In this document: positions 6,999 through 13,982 of the stretch, piece by piece
Layout of the letters: each line of letters begins with the position of its first letter
Numbering within the stretch: the first letter of the stretch is position 1
Assembly (NCBI GenBank): GCA_934096275.1
Contig: CAKOLK010000007.1
Span: 1-47,315 of the forward strand
DNA from: an uncultured Bacilli bacterium
GTDB lineage: Bacteria > Bacillota_I > Bacilli_A > RF39 > UBA660
Direction: 5' to 3'
DNA: 47,315 nt
Position numbers and translations under genes: made by a program
The notes under the pieces: generated by a model
Seen by the model: the letters and a program-made list of their open reading frames with translations, nothing else
Told to the model about the DNA's origin: nothing
Database searches by the model: none

Positions 6999-9683
6999 TC
7001 AACTGATACTAAGCATATACGGTTTTTGAGAAGTCCCTTCTCCACCTGAAATCTTTACGTTAGATGAAAGACTTAGGACTGGGCGCACGGCATACTCGCG
7101 GCGGTTGACGAAGCAGTTGTCGCTATTGACAAAGCCACTCGAATTCACAATGAAAGCAATGCTGGAATAGCCTGAAAACTGCGGAAGCAACCATGTATTT
7201 ACACTTTTATCTAACCAATTACTTGTTGTTTTACAATTTATAGAACTAGAATAACTAGATAGATCACTTGTACATTCTTTTGATGCTGCATATCCATAAT
7301 CACTTGCATACATTAAAGCTATTTTTTTATTTGCATCACTTTGTACTATTGGATTTGTTCTATAATAGTGGTCTGTTCTATTTGCTTCATTTTTTCTTTC
7401 ATATTGCCACATTACATCTGATGTGAAACTTGGATTACTATTGTATCCTCCAAGATAGTATTTTGCTGTACCTATCATGTTTTTTGTATCAGTAGTCAAT
7501 GTATTATAATAATCATTATTTAAATATGTATTTAATGTTCCAGTTACCCAATTATTATATGAACTAGTTGTAGTATCTTGTGTCTCGTTCCATTTCTTAT
7601 TTCCTATTGAGGTATCTTTTATTATTTTTAATCTATTTTCTACTTTACCATTTGTATCTTCAGTAGGTATTATTCCGATTATTCTCCATACTTCATTATT
7701 GAATGTTACATAATTTTTTACTACTGAGTCTCCTCCACGATATCTATACTCTGTTGCAAACTTACTATCTACTTGTAATGTATCATCTATTGTATGAGTT
7801 ATTTTTTCAATACCATCTGTACCTACTGGTATATTTATTATTGGCACAATTGTTGGTAATTCAGTACTACATGTATTAGTATTACCCGCTATATCCTTGA
7901 TATATGCTATGTAGTTACCTCCACTTGTAACTTCTTTAGTAGATAATTCTTGATAGTTTGTTCCATCAAATGAATAAGGTTTACCTGCTAATTGGTTATT
8001 ATCTTGTCCTGTTATTTGTAATCTATATCCTTTACCTGTTTTTGCATATGTTAATGTACATGTAGGTTTTGTTGTATCTATTTTATCTACTGTTACTGTT
8101 TTAGATGTGCTGATATTATTTGATCCATCTTTAACCCATACATAGTATGTACCAGTATTATATTTAGTAGTTGTAGTAACTTTAGCATTACTCATACTAA
8201 CCCATGTACTTGCATTTGATGCTGGTTTAGTATTTGATGTTGTTATATTATAAGCACTAACTCCTGAACCTTTACTTTCATCAAATGCAGATATTGTTAT
8301 TTGTTTTCCTGTATTTGTCCATTTTTGTGTTACACTTGCTGTTTGTATACTTGGTGCAGTTGTATCATTATAAGCTTCTGGTATATTACTAAATAAACCG
8401 GTAACTTTATATTTATTTGATGTAGATCCTTCTCCTGAAAGATTTGCATCTTTTGTTATTGTAATACTAGGTCTAATACCAAGTGTATCAGTCTTATTTA
8501 CTATACTTATTTGCTTTGTTCCACCAAATGAAAATACATCATTATTAGTTTGTGCCGGTGTTAAGGTATATGTATTTGTAGATGAATCTAAATAAGATGT
8601 TTTTGTTGTACTATTATATATTGCATTAGATAGCATTACTTCATCTACTGATAATATACCAATACTTTTTTTAGTAGTATTATTACATTTTAATTTAGGT
8701 TTATTACTTGTTACTCTTTTGTATGATAGTGTTGTATCATTACAATAATTATCTTGTACTACATATTTTTCATAATCAGATCCTTTTATATTAGAGTTAT
8801 ACCAAGTATTTAATGTAGTATCTATATTATTATAAGTACTAGTACCTATTGAATCATTTAGTACTAATTTAATGCTTCCATCTTTATTTATTCTTACTAT
8901 TTTCCATTCTTTATTAGCAAAAGTAATATTATTATTTACATTTGTACCTCTGAAATAGAATGTATTTTCTTCATTATTTCTTTTTAAGTAGTATAATCCA
9001 TCTTGTGTTGTTTTAGTATAATCTGTATCATTTATTACTGTATTATTTTTTAAAACATTAACACCACCAGAAAGGTTGGTAAGGGTTTCTGCTTCTTTTG
9101 CTATTCCTGTAACTAGTATTTGTGTTTTAAAATCATCATTAAACTCTGTTACATCATATCCTATCCACATAGCAAGTTTAAATGTTTTAGTAGTTTTAGC
9201 AGGTAAGTATCCTTCATCTACTACATAGTTTGCTATTGAGTTTGTTAATGGATTAGTAAAATTAGCAGTAATTTCTCCAGTTTTTAGTGTTGATAATGTA
9301 GAAGGTGTAAGATAACCATCTTGATATAATGCCACTCTTACTTTAGAGGCATCATCTTTCTTTGATGGAGAAAGTACATTTATAGTAGTTTCATAATAAG
9401 CATCTAAATCACAAGTATTTGTAATAGTATAAGTATATGGAGAAGTGTTTACTCCGATTGTATCTTGTGTAGGTATTGCATTATTTAAATTAATTGCACC
9501 ATTATCTTTCATAGTAATATCAAAACAACTGTTAATATTTTCTACTTTATCAGATGTATAACTTAATTTTACAAAAGCATATGACATTCCACTTACTAGT
9601 ACTATGATTCCTAGTATTGCTAGTATTAATATTTTAATTCTTCTTTTTGTTTCTTTGTCTAAATTATTATTTTTTTCTTTCAT
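6999..9683 (-). CDS. DGR target: secreted/anchored multidomain surface protein with variable region
   Basis: 894 aa. Residues 16-38 form a TasA/camelysin-like signal or anchor helix after a basic N-terminus, followed by a TasA-like beta domain to about 200. About 235-440 is a first sensor/lectin-like domain (TFANKEWKIVRI ... TLNTWY ... LGIRPSITI ... SGEGSTSNKY). About 440-620 are two Ig-like repeats ending in YYVWVKDGSNN and YIAYIKDIAGN. 643-894 is a second copy of the first domain (TFNNEVWRIIGI ... TLNTYL ... YAVRPVLSL ... SGGEGTSQKPY). The VR covers residues 834-868 of this copy only. No LPXTG motif is present. The start has GGTGAT and the stop is TGA. It is probably displayed outside the cell to bind a changing ligand; the ligand is unknown. 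Confidence 0.9.
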   Translation of the reverse strand: MKEKNNNLDKETKRRIKILILAILGIIVLVSGMSYAFVKLSYTSDKVENINSCFDITMKDNGAINLNNAIPTQDTIGVNTSPYTYTITNTCDLDAYYETTINVLSPSKKDDASKVRVALYQDGYLTPSTLSTLKTGEITANFTNPLTNSIANYVVDEGYLPAKTTKTFKLAMWIGYDVTEFNDDFKTQILVTGIAKEAETLTNLSGGVNVLKNNTVINDTDYTKTTQDGLYYLKRNNEENTFYFRGTNVNNNITFANKEWKIVRINKDGSIKLVLNDSIGTSTYNNIDTTLNTWYNSNIKGSDYEKYVVQDNYCNDTTLSYKRVTSNKPKLKCNNTTKKSIGILSVDEVMLSNAIYNSTTKTSYLDSSTNTYTLTPAQTNNDVFSFGGTKQISIVNKTDTLGIRPSITITKDANLSGEGSTSNKYKVTGLFSNIPEAYNDTTAPSIQTASVTQKWTNTGKQITISAFDESKGSGVSAYNITTSNTKPASNASTWVSMSNAKVTTTTKYNTGTYYVWVKDGSNNISTSKTVTVDKIDTTKPTCTLTYAKTGKGYRLQITGQDNNQLAGKPYSFDGTNYQELSTKEVTSGGNYIAYIKDIAGNTNTCSTELPTIVPIINIPVGTDGIEKITHTIDDTLQVDSKFATEYRYRGGDSVVKNYVTFNNEVWRIIGIIPTEDTNGKVENRLKIIKDTSIGNKKWNETQDTTTSSYNNWVTGTLNTYLNNDYYNTLTTDTKNMIGTAKYYLGGYNSNPSFTSDVMWQYERKNEANRTDHYYRTNPIVQSDANKKIALMYASDYGYAASKECTSDLSSYSSSINCKTTSNWLDKSVNTWLLPQFSGYSSIAFIVNSSGFVNSDNCFVNRREYAVRPVLSLSSNVKISGGEGTSQKPYMLSIS
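7028..7042 (-). other. Hairpin downstream of VR (putative DGR retrohoming structure)
   Basis: GAGAAG (7028-7033) and CTTCTC (7037-7042) pair around a 3-nt loop, 36 nt beyond the VR end in the direction of transcription, inside the codons for the conserved GEGTS segment. Characterised DGRs have a short hairpin or cruciform just after the VR that stimulates retrohoming; position and size fit. The loop is shorter than the known tetraloops. Confidence 0.5.
7079..7183 (-). repeat. DGR variable region (VR)
   Basis: 105 bp encoding residues 834-868 of the target. Compared with TR, codons AAT/AAC become TTT, TAT, AGC, ATT, GAC, TGC, TTC and CGC, plus GAC to GGC and TAT to TTT. In all, 18 changes are spread over 13 residues and every one is at an adenine. 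Flat segments (VNSSG, EYAVRP) are unchanged. VR has one AAC-derived codon more than TR. The 3' boundary is the GC-rich segment coding for VRP, the likely initiation-of-mutagenic-homing (IMH) site. Confidence 0.95.
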
Positions 9684-9728
9684 ATTTTAATCACCATACT
9701 TAAAATACATATCTTATATGTTAAGTTA

Positions 9729-9757
9729 ATTATATAATATTTTTATATTTGTTTCAA
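9729..9757 (-). promoter_or_regulatory. Candidate promoter of the DGR target gene
   Basis: Minus-strand TTGAAA (9752-9757), 17 nt, TATAAT (9729-9734), about 45 nt before the target start codon, which itself has a GGTGAT ribosome site. Confidence 0.6.
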
Positions 9758-9813
9758 TATTTTAATGGTTATTTTTTTAAAATTAGGTTGATAGATTTCA
9801 CTTATTAATATTA

Positions 9814-9880
9814 ATTATCTTTTCCTGTGGGAAAACATATGTCGTTTTTTAGTATTATCTTTTCCTGTGGGAAAAGATAA
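9814..9880. repeat. Tandem 22-bp repeat with perfect hairpin upstream of the DGR target
   Basis: The 22-bp sequence at 9814-9835 recurs exactly at 9854-9875 (40-bp period). The second copy continues into a perfect 11-bp stem (9855-9865 with 9870-9880, 4-nt loop); the first copy keeps only an inner TTTTCC/GGAAAA part. It lies 130-200 bp before the target start and has no T run, so it may be a regulator site or an RNA structure. Confidence 0.65.
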
Positions 9881-9911
9881 TTTATTGAAATACTTTTTTT
9901 ATACAAGAAAA

Positions 9912-9932
9912 AAAGAGATTAGTCTTCTCTTT
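9912..9932 (-). terminator. Terminator of rnc
   Basis: AAAGAGA (9912-9918) and TCTCTTT (9926-9932) around a 7-nt loop, followed on the minus strand by more T. The stem overlaps the rnc stop codon. Confidence 0.65.
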
Positions 9933-10599
9933 ATTTGTCCGCTAGCATACCCATTGTTTTTTTAGCTGCTTCTTGTTCTGCTTGTTTTTTCGATTTACCA
10001 ATTCCTGTTGCATATGTTATTCCATCTATTTTTACTGCTACTTTAAATCTTTTATCATGTGATGGTCCAGTTGCCTCTAAAAGTTCATAGTCTACTGGTG
10101 TTTTAGTAGTTTGTACTGCTTCTTGTAATGCTGATTTATAATCTTTAAAGAATTTTATATTTTCATCTTTTATATAAGGTATGATTATGTTTAATGCTAC
10201 TTCTTTTACTTTTTCAAATCCTAAGTCTAAATATATTGCACCCATAAGAGATTCAAATGTATCTGCCATAATTGCTTTTTTATGTGTACCACCAGTGTGA
10301 CTTTCTCCTACCCCTACTCTTATGTAATCACTAAAGTGTAAGTCGTTAGCATATTCATAAAGAGCATTTTCGCATACGTATGAGGCTCTTATTTTTGTCA
10401 TTTCTCCTTCGGTGTATTTATTGCTTCTATAAAGGTAGTCTGATACTACTAAGTCTACTATTGCATCTCCTAAAAACTCTAGTGTTTCGTATGATTCTTT
10501 TAGATTATTTTCATATGCATATGATGTATGAGTAAATGCTTGTATATATAAATCTTTATTTTTTGGAGTTATATTTATTTTCTTAAAAAGTTCTTCCAT
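9931..10599 (-). CDS. rnc: Ribonuclease III
   Basis: Cleaves double-stranded RNA in rRNA precursors and structured transcripts. The RNase III signature ETLEFLGDAIVDLVVS is complete, as is the second catalytic site in KAIMADTFESLMGAIYLDLG. The C-terminal double-stranded-RNA-binding domain (SALQEAVQTTKTPVDYEL ... KKQAEQEAAKKTM) is present. At 222 aa it has the usual length. I chose the ATG at 10599 because GAAGGTGAT precedes it; ten extra codons upstream lack such a site. The usual smc and ftsY partners are not here. It is divergent from yidD. Confidence 0.95.
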   Translation of the reverse strand: MEELFKKINITPKNKDLYIQAFTHTSYAYENNLKESYETLEFLGDAIVDLVVSDYLYRSNKYTEGEMTKIRASYVCENALYEYANDLHFSDYIRVGVGESHTGGTHKKAIMADTFESLMGAIYLDLGFEKVKEVALNIIIPYIKDENIKFFKDYKSALQEAVQTTKTPVDYELLEATGPSHDKRFKVAVKIDGITYATGIGKSKKQAEQEAAKKTMGMLADK

Positions 10600-10701
10600 G
10601 TAATCACCTTCTTTGTATAAATATATCATATTTTTATTAAAAATAATACTCTTTGATTGATATTTTCTTCTTTTAATAGTAAAATGATAATGGTGGTACT
10701 T

Positions 10702-10923
10702 TTGAGAGAGATTTTAATTGGAATTATAAAAATATATCAAATGATACCAGGTCCATGGCATAATATGTGTCGTCATATTCCTAGTTGTTCAAATTATGGA
10801 ATTGAGGCAATTAAGATACATGGTGCTTTTTATGGAAGTTATTTAACTATTAAAAGAATATTAAGGTGTAATCCTTTTGGAACTAGTGGTTATGATCCTG
10901 TTCCTAAGGGTAAAAAGGAGTAA
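10702..10923 (+). CDS. yidD: Membrane protein insertion efficiency factor YidD
   Basis: A small membrane-associated protein that assists the YidC insertase. Seen are the family pattern REILIGIIKIYQMIPGP, the cysteine-containing core CRHIPSCSNYGIEAIKIHG, then LTIKRILRCNPF and GYDPVP at the end, all as in YidD. The start is uncertain. I prefer TTG at 10702, preceded by TGGTGG at 5 nt, which gives a typical N-terminus of 73 aa. ATG codons at 10684 and 10690 are in frame but lack a ribosome site. It is followed after 2 nt by a lipoprotein gene, so the two are probably co-transcribed. Confidence 0.9.
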   Translation: MREILIGIIKIYQMIPGPWHNMCRHIPSCSNYGIEAIKIHGAFYGSYLTIKRILRCNPFGTSGYDPVPKGKKE

Positions 10924-10925
10924 TT

Positions 10926-11795
10926 ATGAAAAAGAAAATTATTTATTTATTATTTATTTTTGTTATTTTATTTAGTTGTAGTGGATGTATTAAAAGTGAT
11001 GTAATGCAAGGTATTGATATAGTTACTACTATATATCCAATTGATTATATTACTAATAGATTATATGGTGATGATTCTAATATAACAAGTATTTATCCTA
11101 AGGGTACTATTGTTAATGAGTATAAATTAACTAATAAGATGTTGAGGGACTATAGTGAAAAAGATTTATTTATATATAATGGTAATACTAATGAAAAGGA
11201 ATACGCTAAGGATATGTTAGGTTTTAATAGAAACTTAAAAATAATTGATGCTTCTTATGGAATTGATTCTACTTATAAGGATAGTGATGTTTGGTTAAAT
11301 CCTTCGAATATACTTATGGTTGCTCAAAATATAAGAAATGAACTTAGTGAATATATTAATTCTAGTGTTGTAATTGATAGTATAAATAATAAGTATGATT
11401 TACTTAAAGTAGATATTACTGAACTTGAGTCTGAAATAAAGAAAGCTGCTGAAAGTTCTAATTTACCTACGATTGTTGTTTATGATGAGAGTTTAAATTA
11501 TTTAAATAAGTATGGTTTTAAAGTTATTAACTTGACTGAAAATGGTAAGACTAAACAAAGTAATATTGATGTTGCTGGTGATTTATATAATAATAAAAAG
11601 ATTAGTTATGTGTTTGTTATTGAAAACGAAAAGATTAGTGATGATATAGAAGCTTTTATAAAAAAATATGATGTAGAAAAACTTACTATTAGAGCTCTTG
11701 ATAATATTAAAGAAGAAGATATTGCTAATAATGATGATTACTTGTCTTTGATGCATTATAATTTAGATTTGATTAAGAAAGAAACTTATAAATAA
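10926..11795 (+). CDS. ZnuA-like (family 9) substrate-binding lipoprotein lacking usual metal ligands
   Basis: A 289-aa lipoprotein: basic N-terminus, hydrophobic stretch, then lipobox FSCSGC with Cys21 as the lipid-bearing residue. The body follows the zinc/manganese-binding protein family (ZnuA/PsaA): VTTIYPIDYITNRLYGD, LFIYNG, DVWLNPSNI, a long backbone helix, and VVYDESLNYLNKYGFKV. The ligands expected from the family seem lost: the first His is Asn in KGTIVNEYKLT, and the DPHxWL histidine is absent from DSDVWLNP. No ABC permease or ATPase gene is adjacent. It may bind something else or act as an adhesin or chaperone; metal transport is doubtful. Confidence 0.78.
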   Translation: MKKKIIYLLFIFVILFSCSGCIKSDVMQGIDIVTTIYPIDYITNRLYGDDSNITSIYPKGTIVNEYKLTNKMLRDYSEKDLFIYNGNTNEKEYAKDMLGFNRNLKIIDASYGIDSTYKDSDVWLNPSNILMVAQNIRNELSEYINSSVVIDSINNKYDLLKVDITELESEIKKAAESSNLPTIVVYDESLNYLNKYGFKVINLTENGKTKQSNIDVAGDLYNNKKISYVFVIENEKISDDIEAFIKKYDVEKLTIRALDNIKEEDIANNDDYLSLMHYNLDLIKKETYK

Positions 11796-11823
11796 AAAAG
11801 ATTCATTTAGTTTGAATCTTTTT
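11795..11823. terminator. Bidirectional terminator
   Basis: An 11-bp stem AAAAAGATTCA (11795-11805) and TGAATCTTTTT (11813-11823), with A and T runs on both sides, lies between the convergent lipoprotein and M23 peptidase genes and can serve both. Confidence 0.8.
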
Positions 11824-12718
11824 GTTTTGGGTAATATATTTTTTCATTTTGTTTTAAATATATACAGTAGTAACCATCTTTTGATGCTGTAAAACTATTA
11901 TAGTCTTCGAGTGTTTTAGGATCAGTTGGTTCTGGTTTTGGACTAGGTGTTGGTGTGGGATCTGGTTTTGGCGTAGGAGTTGGAGTTACTTGTTCTTCTT
12001 TGTTTAATACTTTGACATAGTCTTTTACATTTGCTATCCATTTATTGTAATCTATTCTATACCAAGTATAACCATTTGATTCTTTTTTATCTAAAACATT
12101 GTAGTATCCAAGATTAGCATATCCTAATACTTTTGCTGATAATGAGGAATTATCTCTACAATTTAAATATTCTTGTAAGACTTGAACTTGGTTTTTATCT
12201 TTATTTCTAGTAGTTGGAGTACCTACGACTTTTTTAACTCTTGAACTGGAATTTTTAGTAACTGTTTGATCATCAAATAAATATAAATAGTTTAATGGAT
12301 CTTTTGCATATTTGGAAGCATCTGATGATTTGTATTTATAATTCTTAGGACATACCCAATATTCAAAATGAAGGTGCACTCCTTGTGCTAGTCCTGTTTC
12401 GCCCATGTATCCTAGTTTTTCTCCTTGTTTTACTTTTTTACCTTTTTTTATTAATGATCTTTGTTTTAAATGCATGTATATATTTATGATCGTATTTTCT
12501 TTTTTTACATATTTTAAAACTATATAATTTCCCATTGATGATGTGTAACCTTCTTCAATTACGGTTGCATCATGTGTTGCATAAACTGGTTCTCCTTGAT
12601 AGTTTATCCATCCTAAATCTAATCCATAATGATATCTACTTACTTTAGTTATAGGATGAGTTCTTAGTCCAAAGTCTGATGTTATTCCTACTTTATTTAC
12701 AGGATATTTTACGTACAT
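11807..12718 (-). CDS. M23 metallopeptidase with SH3-like and proline-rich segments
   Basis: A 303-aa predicted peptidoglycan endopeptidase. The N-terminal LytM/M23 domain (about 1-145) has the zinc-site motifs HYGLDLG and HLHFEYW, plus the GNYIVLKY strand. A region at about 160-240 looks like a bacterial SH3 domain (RDNSSLSAKVLGYANLGYYNVL ... GYTWYRIDYNKWIAN). Then come a Pro-Thr-Lys linker (PTPTPKPDPTPTPSPKP) and a short tail ending in GYYCIYLKQNEKIYYP. No signal peptide is present, which is unusual for a wall hydrolase and suggests endolysin-like origin or unconventional export. The sequence starts directly with the catalytic domain. Confidence 0.87.
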   Translation of the reverse strand: MYVKYPVNKVGITSDFGLRTHPITKVSRYHYGLDLGWINYQGEPVYATHDATVIEEGYTSSMGNYIVLKYVKKENTIINIYMHLKQRSLIKKGKKVKQGEKLGYMGETGLAQGVHLHFEYWVCPKNYKYKSSDASKYAKDPLNYLYLFDDQTVTKNSSSRVKKVVGTPTTRNKDKNQVQVLQEYLNCRDNSSLSAKVLGYANLGYYNVLDKKESNGYTWYRIDYNKWIANVKDYVKVLNKEEQVTPTPTPKPDPTPTPSPKPEPTDPKTLEDYNSFTASKDGYYCIYLKQNEKIYYPKQKDSN

Positions 12719-12778
12719 AATATCATCCTCCTAGTGTAATATATGTAAGAGAATGATTTTATTATAAAGATAAAGAAC

Positions 12779-13879
12779 TTATTTTTTGCTAAGTTCTTTA
12801 TCTTTAGTATCTTTTTTAGTTGTTTGTGTTGTTTTATTTTTGTCTTCTTTACTTTTTTCTTTTTCTTTATCTTTGTTTTCAATTTTTATATTAATTGAAA
12901 ATATTGGTTTTTCTTTTTTTTCTTCAGTATTTTTTTCATCAGTTTTCTTATCTTCTTTTATATTTTCTTTAGTATCTTTTTTATCTTCTTTCTTTTCTTC
13001 TTTTAACTCATAAAAGTTCAATTTGAAAGAGTCATATTTTTTAGATTGTTCAAATACTAAAGTACCGACTTTAGTTGCTCCGATTACTAGTTTACCACTG
13101 TAGAGAGCTGTATTAACATCAAGAGCAGTAAAGATTCTTTGAGTTTCTTCTTGATCTTTATTTTCAAGTTTCCAGTTTTTAGAACTATAACTTACTGGTT
13201 CATCAGATTTGTTTTCATATTGGATTGTTACTATAATGAACTGATTACCATCTTTAGGCTTTTTATACTCTGTTCCAGTTTCGTTTGTTTCTACTTTTTT
13301 AACTTTATAGTTTACATCTTTGTATCTTATTGTTTCATTTATATCAAACACTTTAGTAGTATTTTCATTTGGTTTTACTTCTTCACCAATATCGAATAAT
13401 TTATGGTATAGTTTTATTCCTGATAGGGTTATTGTTATCACCAATGTTAGTACAATTATACTTACTATAATTCTCTTAAGGTTTTTTTTGTTTTTTAGTT
13501 TTAATAAGAATTGTTTTATTTTTTCAAACTTATTATTTGTTTTTTTTGTAGTCTTTTTTGATAATTTTATTTTTTGTATCTTCTTTTTTGGAGTTTTAAT
13601 TTTTTTTGGTTTACTTTGTAATTTAAATTTTTTAATTATTTGTGGTTTTTCATTTATTTCTTTTTGTACTTTTATCTCTACTTCTTGTTTAGGTACTTCT
13701 TTTATATCGATTATATCTTTTGGTAATTGTTCTTTTATATTTTTTTGTACTTTATTACTTGTTTTAGTACTTTTTTTATTTGATGGTATTATCTTTGCTT
13801 TTGATACATCTGCTCCACAATATCTACATATTTTTAGTTTATTTGGTACTTGTTTTTTACATTTTTTACATACTTTCAT
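12779..13879 (-). CDS. Zinc-ribbon membrane protein with DUF4352-like domain
   Basis: 366 aa from the ATG at 13879, chosen because AGGTGAAT precedes it; 28 further codons upstream lack a site. Residues 1-25 are a four-cysteine zinc ribbon (CKKCKKQVPNKLKICRYCG), followed by a long lysine-rich region, one transmembrane helix (IIVSIIVLTLVITITLSG), and an outer domain of about 130 aa resembling telokin-like DUF4352 (ETIRYKDVNYKVKKVE ... FIIVTIQYENKSDEPVSY). The tail is a charged Lys/Glu/Asp stretch. It is probably a cytoplasm-facing zinc ribbon with an external beta domain; function unknown. The antisense strand shows long open frames only because of the low-complexity sequence. Confidence 0.8.
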   Translation of the reverse strand: MKVCKKCKKQVPNKLKICRYCGADVSKAKIIPSNKKSTKTSNKVQKNIKEQLPKDIIDIKEVPKQEVEIKVQKEINEKPQIIKKFKLQSKPKKIKTPKKKIQKIKLSKKTTKKTNNKFEKIKQFLLKLKNKKNLKRIIVSIIVLTLVITITLSGIKLYHKLFDIGEEVKPNENTTKVFDINETIRYKDVNYKVKKVETNETGTEYKKPKDGNQFIIVTIQYENKSDEPVSYSSKNWKLENKDQEETQRIFTALDVNTALYSGKLVIGATKVGTLVFEQSKKYDSFKLNFYELKEEKKEDKKDTKENIKEDKKTDEKNTEEKKEKPIFSINIKIENKDKEKEKSKEDKNKTTQTTKKDTKDKELSKK

Positions 13880-13982
13880 TTTATTCACCTGCCTTGTTCG
13901 TTTTATCAAAGAAATTATATCATAATGATTAATAAAAGTCATTATTTTTTGTAAATTATTCATACTAATTATGGGTGATTTT

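Noticed and set aside
6999..9683. Phage tail-fibre type DGR target within a prophage
   Set aside because: The N-terminus is a TasA-like signal/anchor, the middle is Ig-like, and no structural phage, integrase or lysis genes surround it.
9814..9880. CRISPR array
   Set aside because: Only two repeat copies with an 18-bp gap, one of them extended into a palindrome, and no cas genes in the window.
12786..13925. Long hydrophobic frames on the + strand opposite the zinc-ribbon gene
   Set aside because: They are antisense shadows of a Lys/Glu-rich coding sequence, lack ribosome sites, and overlap a gene with clear domains.
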